Positions 60,072-64,000 of a DNA stretch of 64,000 nt are shown in pieces; position 1 is the stretch's first letter, and every line of letters begins with the position of its first letter. The notes beneath the pieces are model-generated. The model searched no databases, was not told the DNA's origin, and saw nothing but the letters and a program-made list of their open reading frames with translations. The position numbers were made by a program, and so were the translations under genes. Origin of the DNA: Candidatus Peregrinibacteria bacterium Gr01-1014_25 (GTDB lineage Bacteria > Patescibacteriota > Gracilibacteria > Peribacterales > Peribacteraceae); assembly GCA_007376205.1 (NCBI GenBank), contig VMFU01000003.1, positions 99,425 through 163,424 on the forward strand. Reading direction: 5' to 3'.

Positions 60072-62315
60072 TTACTCCCCTTCCCTCCTCACAAACTCTT
60101 TACTGTACACCTCCAGCTGATCCCCCATGACGACGGGCACGCTCGATTCGACGCGGCATCCGCACTCGGATTCGGCCTTCGCTTCTTTGATGTCCTTGTC
60201 GACGCGTCGCAGGGACAGGATTTTCCCCGTGCCGACCACCTGCCCGTCCCGCATGAGCCGGAACGGCAGGCGTTTCACGACGCCGTCGGTGACGCGACCG
60301 CCGATGATCTGCTCGGCCTTCTTCGTCAGGAAGACGCCCTTCACCTCCAAGTGACCCATGACCTGCTCGCGTTCCTCGGGCTCCAGTAATCCCTTGAGCA
60401 GGTCCGCGACATCGTCGAAGAGAGTGTAAATAACGTCGTACTCCTTGACGCGCACGCCCTCGGATTCGGCCGTGCGCTGCACCGCGGGCGCTACCGGAAC
60501 GCGGAACGCGATGACCAGCCCCTCACTGGCGGCGGCCATCATCACGTCGTTCTCCGTGACGGAGCCGACGGCGCCGTGGATGACTTTGACCGTCACCTGG
60601 TCCGTCCGCTGCTGCTCGAGCGAGGACTGAATGGCTTCGAGCGATCCCTGGGCGTCGGCTTTGAGGACGACTTTCAACTGGGACAGCTTGCCTTCGTGGA
60701 TGCGCGAGACGAGGTCGGCGAAGCTGCGTTTCTGCTGCTGGCCCAGTCGCTCGCGCATCGCTTCGGCGAGATCCCGCGCCTCGCGGTCGGACGCCGCGAC
60801 CTGCAGCACGTCGCCGGCCTGCGGCACGCTCTCGAAACCGGAGATTCGCGCAGGGCAGGAGGGCGGGGCCTCCGCGATCCGATCGCCGCCGTCCCCCGTC
60901 ATTGAACGGACTTTGCCCGAGACTGCGCCGCAGACGAACGGATCACCGACGCGCAGCGTGCCCGTGTTCACAATGACCGTCGCAAGCGATCCGAGGGTCG
61001 GGTCCAGGTGGCTCTCGATGACCGTGGCCACCGCCCGCCGGTTCGGATTGGCCTTCAGTTCCTGGAGATCGGCCAGGAGCAGCACGTGATCGAGAACCTC
61101 GGGAATCCCCTGCTTCGTCACGGCGGAGTAACCGATGACGGGCGTGGAGCCGCCCCACTCCTCGGGCTGGAGCTCATGCGCGGCCAGCTCGCCCTTCACG
61201 CGGTTCACGTCGGCGCCGGGCCGGTCGATCTTGCTGATCGCGACGAGCACCGGGACCTTCGCCTCCTTGGCATGGTTGATCGCCTCGACGGTTGTGGGTC
61301 GCACGCCGTCTTCCGCCGACACGACGAGGATGCCCACGTCGGTGATCTGCGCGCCGCGGGCGCGCATCGCCGTAAAGGCTTCATGACCGGGCGTGTCGAG
61401 GAACGTGACGGGGCGATTGTTGTGGACAACCTGGTATGCGCCGATGTGCTGGGTGATGCCGCCGGACTCTCCGCCCGCGACGTTCGTTTGGCGAATCGCG
61501 TCCAGCAGCGACGTTTTGCCGTGATCAACATGGCCCATGACGATGACGATCGGCGCGCGATCCTGCAGGAGCGAGGCATCATCTTCTTTGACCAGATCGC
61601 GCCAGTTGCCCGCGAGCAACTGCTCGACGGCGACGGCCTGCTCCTTGGCAACCGTCACGCCCAACTCGGTTGCCACGATGGCGGCGGTATCGTAGTCGAT
61701 CGTCTGGTTGATCGTCGCCAGCACGCCGTTCTTCATCAGTGCCTCGACGACCTTGGGCACCTGCACGCCCGCCTTCTCGGCGAATTCCTTCACGGTGATC
61801 TGTACGGGGAGCAGCACCGTTCCCTCCTTCTTCTTGATCTGCTCCTGCGCTGTTGCGGGCATAGCCGCGTCCCTGCGCCGGCGGACCGGGAATGCGCGCT
61901 GCTGCGGACGACGCGGGCCGGTATCGGTTCTCCGACGCGCATCCGTAAGTTTCCTCGCCTGCTCGGCAATGGCTTCTTTCGGGACATCCTCGAGCGTGAG
62001 CTTCCGGAGAACGTTGAGATTCTCGGGCTTGACGCTCTCTGCGGGTGCGGACTTGGGTGCTGCTGCAATCTCCTCCGTCGTTGCCACCGCAGCCTCCGGC
62101 GCAGCCATCTGCTCTTCTTCCTCGCCAGCTCCCTGCAGCGCGTCGAAATCCACGTTGAGTCCATGCTTGCGCGCGACGAAGCGGATGATCCCGTGCGCCA
62201 GGTTGTCCGGCACCTCGCGGTCCGTCGGCTTGATACCGAAATCAACCGACAGCAGCTCCTTGCGGAGTTGCTGTCCGGTCATACCCAATGCTTTTGCGAC
62301 CTGCACGAGGCGCAT
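60072..62315 (-). CDS. infB: translation initiation factor IF-2
   Basis: A 747-aa GTPase: an N-terminal helical IF2N domain, a charged linker, G1 [16 protein letters not shown] near residue 265, DTPGHEAF and domains II-IV with the [11 protein letters not shown] tail. It delivers initiator tRNA to the 30S P site. The G4 motif, normally N-K-x-D, reads [10 protein letters not shown] here (about 359-368), with Ser for the guanine-binding Asn. Together with the AGG:CCU initiator tRNA this is a second change in the initiation machinery. ATG 62315 starts the protein. Confidence 0.96.
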   Translation of the reverse strand: MRLVQVAKALGMTGQQLRKELLSVDFGIKPTDREVPDNLAHGIIRFVARKHGLNVDFDALQGAGEEEEQMAAPEAAVATTEEIAAAPKSAPAESVKPENLNVLRKLTLEDVPKEAIAEQARKLTDARRRTDTGPRRPQQRAFPVRRRRDAAMPATAQEQIKKKEGTVLLPVQITVKEFAEKAGVQVPKVVEALMKNGVLATINQTIDYDTAAIVATELGVTVAKEQAVAVEQLLAGNWRDLVKEDDASLLQDRAPIVIVMGHVDHGKTSLLDAIRQTNVAGGESGGITQHIGAYQVVHNNRPVTFLDTPGHEAFTAMRARGAQITDVGILVVSAEDGVRPTTVEAINHAKEAKVPVLVAISKIDRPGADVNRVKGELAAHELQPEEWGGSTPVIGYSAVTKQGIPEVLDHVLLLADLQELKANPNRRAVATVIESHLDPTLGSLATVIVNTGTLRVGDPFVCGAVSGKVRSMTGDGGDRIAEAPPSCPARISGFESVPQAGDVLQVAASDREARDLAEAMRERLGQQQKRSFADLVSRIHEGKLSQLKVVLKADAQGSLEAIQSSLEQQRTDQVTVKVIHGAVGSVTENDVMMAAASEGLVIAFRVPVAPAVQRTAESEGVRVKEYDVIYTLFDDVADLLKGLLEPEEREQVMGHLEVKGVFLTKKAEQIIGGRVTDGVVKRLPFRLMRDGQVVGTGKILSLRRVDKDIKEAKAESECGCRVESSVPVVMGDQLEVYSKEFVRREGE

Positions 62316-62353
62316 GAATTTGCGGGAACACGCGTACTGTAGCAGAACAAACT

Positions 62354-63760
62354 CTACTTCTCACCAAATCCCCGTACGATATCCGTCCCGCCCGCCGCTT
62401 TCGGATCGAGCGACAGACCCGAGAGCACGTCTTTGCCGCCGAGCATTTGCGGCCCCTTCACGGGCACATCGGGCTTCTTACGCTCTTCTGATGCCAGTGC
62501 GTTTTTTGGCTGCTCATTCTGAACGTTCACAACAGACTGCCCGCCGCTTACTGTCCGCTGTCCGCTGTCTACTGTCCGCTGCCCGCTGTTCACGTCTCCA
62601 CTCGCCTGCTCCTTCATCCCCTCCTTCAACGTCTGGATACACTCGAGCACCTGCAGGTGGAAATTCGGGAAGCGCGCAACCGAGAACCCCGCCGCGCGCG
62701 GATGCCCGCCGCCGCCGTACGTCCGTCCCGCCAGCGCCGACGCGTCGATGGCCGGCGACGACCGCAGGCTGGCCTTGAGGCCACCATCCTCCTTCTCGGT
62801 GAAGAGGACGTAGACGTCCGCGTCGGGAATGGTCGAGATCAATTCGTCGAGAATGCCGTGCGTCTCCTTGCTCGTCGCTTCCATCTCCGCCAAGTCCTCC
62901 TTGCTGATGGCCGACCAGACGATACGCGCATCGCGGTCCATCTGGATACCATGCAACGCGCGACCCCAGATCTTCAGCGTCGAGAGTGGCTTGGTCTTGT
63001 AAATGTGCTGCACGATTTCCTGCTGCCTGGCGCCGCGGTCGAGCAGTTCTGCGGCGACCTCGAGGGAACGCGGCGTCGTGTTCGGATTCTGAAAGCTGCG
63101 CGTGTCGGTGATGAGGCCGGTGAGGAGGAGCGTGGCGACGTCGGGCGTGATGCGGTCGCGCAGCGCCGGGGTCTGCGTAAACCAGTGGTAGAGCACCTCC
63201 GTCGCGCTCGCCGCCGTCGGGTCGATCAGGTGGAGCTGGCCGAAGCGCGTATTGCTGATGTGGTGGTCGATGTTGAGGATCGGCACCTCGCTCAAAAGGC
63301 CGACGTGGTCGCGCGCAAGCGAACCGAGGAGGGCAAGATCGGCGGTGTCGACGACGACAAGCAAATCGTAGGGGCGCTCGCCGGGCGCGACCGTCACCTG
63401 CTGGGGACGGATGACGCCGTGCTTGGGAACGACGATGATGTTCACGCGCCGGTCGGCGATCGTCGAACGCACCTGATCCACCTCGACTCCTTCGTCCAAA
63501 CTGATCGTGACGACGAACTGCTGCTGGTCCTGCACCTCCTGCTTGAGCTCCCCGAAACCCGGAAGGAATTTAAGGGATTCGGGCGGCGTGTCGGGGCAGA
63601 TCACCGTGACATCCTTCCCCAGTGCGCGGAAGACAGAGTAGCAGGCCAGAGCCGAACTCAAGCCGTCGGGGTCGACGTTGGCATGAGGCACCACGAGCAG
63701 GCGTTGATGGCGCTCAATCGCCTCGGTGGCGGCCGCAAGCTGCTGAGGGGAGAGACTCAT
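62354..63760 (-). CDS. DHH-family phosphoesterase (NrnA/RecJ-like) with repeat tail
   Basis: A 468-aa protein. DHH motifs are present: VPHANVDPDG (metal ligands), DTADLALLG, NIDHHISNTRFG and the DHHA1 motif YGGGGHPRAAGF. NrnA-type enzymes degrade short RNA or pAp; RecJ-type enzymes degrade single-stranded DNA. The size favours NrnA. The C-terminal 100 residues are a low-complexity tail containing a heptamer-coded SGQRTVDSGQRTVSGGQ stretch and a Lys/Gly-rich end. TATAAT ends 14 nt before ATG 63760. Confidence 0.85.
   Translation of the reverse strand: MSLSPQQLAAATEAIERHQRLLVVPHANVDPDGLSSALACYSVFRALGKDVTVICPDTPPESLKFLPGFGELKQEVQDQQQFVVTISLDEGVEVDQVRSTIADRRVNIIVVPKHGVIRPQQVTVAPGERPYDLLVVVDTADLALLGSLARDHVGLLSEVPILNIDHHISNTRFGQLHLIDPTAASATEVLYHWFTQTPALRDRITPDVATLLLTGLITDTRSFQNPNTTPRSLEVAAELLDRGARQQEIVQHIYKTKPLSTLKIWGRALHGIQMDRDARIVWSAISKEDLAEMEATSKETHGILDELISTIPDADVYVLFTEKEDGGLKASLRSSPAIDASALAGRTYGGGGHPRAAGFSVARFPNFHLQVLECIQTLKEGMKEQASGDVNSGQRTVDSGQRTVSGGQSVVNVQNEQPKNALASEERKKPDVPVKGPQMLGGKDVLSGLSLDPKAAGGTDIVRGFGEK
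62536..62591 (-). repeat. Heptamer array in the DHH gene tail
   Basis: Eight 7-bp units (ACTGTCC, GCTGTCC, GCTGTCT, GCTGCCC and variants) encode SGQRTVDSGQRTVSGG on the minus strand. Reverse-complement family of 55051-55078. Confidence 0.9.
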
Positions 63761-63941
63761 AGGGATAACATTCCATTATATAATATTTCAGAAAAAAAGC
63801 AATCCCCTGCTAAGGCCTCTTCCGCCGCTGGAAACCCTGCACGCCGCATAAAGGGGCGTATGGAAGCAGAAAGGAGAGATTTTGGCAAGGAGTCGATGGG
63901 CTTCAACATCTTCTTCGTCCTTCTTTGGTAGCAGCAGCTTC

Positions 63942-64000
63942 GCCACTTTCTTTGTCACCACACAAAGAAAGTAGCCAAAGAAAAGTCTCCGCCGTCTGAC
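63942..64000 (-). repeat. 59-bp dispersed repeat, copy B
   Basis: Reverse complement of 9552-9610, base for base, running into the window edge; its left neighbour (63761-63941) holds AT-rich sequence and no gene. Confidence 0.9.

Overview
The window is a gene-dense stretch of high-GC bacterial chromosome that uses the standard code: TGA ends many genes, including recA. Several traits point to the Candidate Phyla Radiation (Patescibacteria), probably the Peribacteria/Peregrinibacteria side. These are short intergenic gaps, a PriA without its Walker A motif, a VirB6/TrbL-like protein beside very large hypothetical proteins, a sigma-region-4/HARE-HTH protein, a baseplate-J-like membrane protein and many lone housekeeping genes with little pathway context. 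The assignment is inference; no rRNA lies in the window.

Layout. 1-9.4 kb: mechanosensitive channel (cut by the window edge), RecB/Cas4-like nuclease, tRNA-Ser, L,D-transpeptidase, rsmH-ftsL-like division pair, pyk, a GT-C/TPR membrane protein, tRNA-Arg and pyrH. 9.4-16.6 kb: a 5'-truncated GspE/PilB ATPase joined to a repeat, a FecR-domain protein, an RluD-type synthase, a 49-codon membrane peptide, tyrS, a pterin dehydratase and a DsbA-like protein. 16.6-27.3 kb: a 70-aa gene behind an SOS-like operator, two unknown genes, a Xer recombinase, a YdcF protein, a baseplate-J-like protein, pgk, a MraY/WecA-type transferase, an M23 peptidase, a TsaE-HD fusion, a zinc-ribbon peptide, two small membrane proteins and tRNA-Pro. 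27.4-37.6 kb: degenerate priA, trmH-like, frr, a class B PBP, glmS, rpsT, ruvX and the sigma-like regulator. 37.6-48.9 kb: two unknown genes, a lipoprotein, recA, Nudix, dnaB, mraY, initiator tRNA, rpmA, thpR and lepA. 48.9-59.6 kb: a 1643-aa membrane protein, a CsaB-like protein, rplS, a winged-helix regulator, the VirB6-like protein and a companion membrane protein. 60-64 kb: infB, a DHH phosphoesterase and the second copy of the 9.5-kb repeat.

Together the genes cover wall synthesis and remodelling (mraY, PBP, L,D-transpeptidase, M23, glmS, FtsL-like), translation (tyrS, frr, infB, lepA, rpsT, rplS, rpmA, four tRNAs), replication and repair (dnaB, recA, priA, ruvX, xer), lower glycolysis (pgk, pyk), and an envelope/secretion module around 49-59 kb.

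The most unusual content is not in the gene list. (1) Degenerate tandem arrays with 7-bp units occur at about a dozen places, several of them in frame inside conserved genes (rluD-like, priA, lepA twice, csaB-like, DHH). A separate class has 9-bp units. (2) About twenty genes carry a TANNNT -10-like hexamer ending 6-10 nt before the start codon with no Shine-Dalgarno, which implies widespread leaderless mRNAs. (3) A palindrome of form GTGTAC-N4-GTACAC precedes recA (two variants) and a 70-aa unknown gene, and looks like an SOS operator. (4) A 59-bp repeat is present in inverted orientation at 9.55 kb and at the window end, and the first copy interrupts a secretion/pilus ATPase gene.
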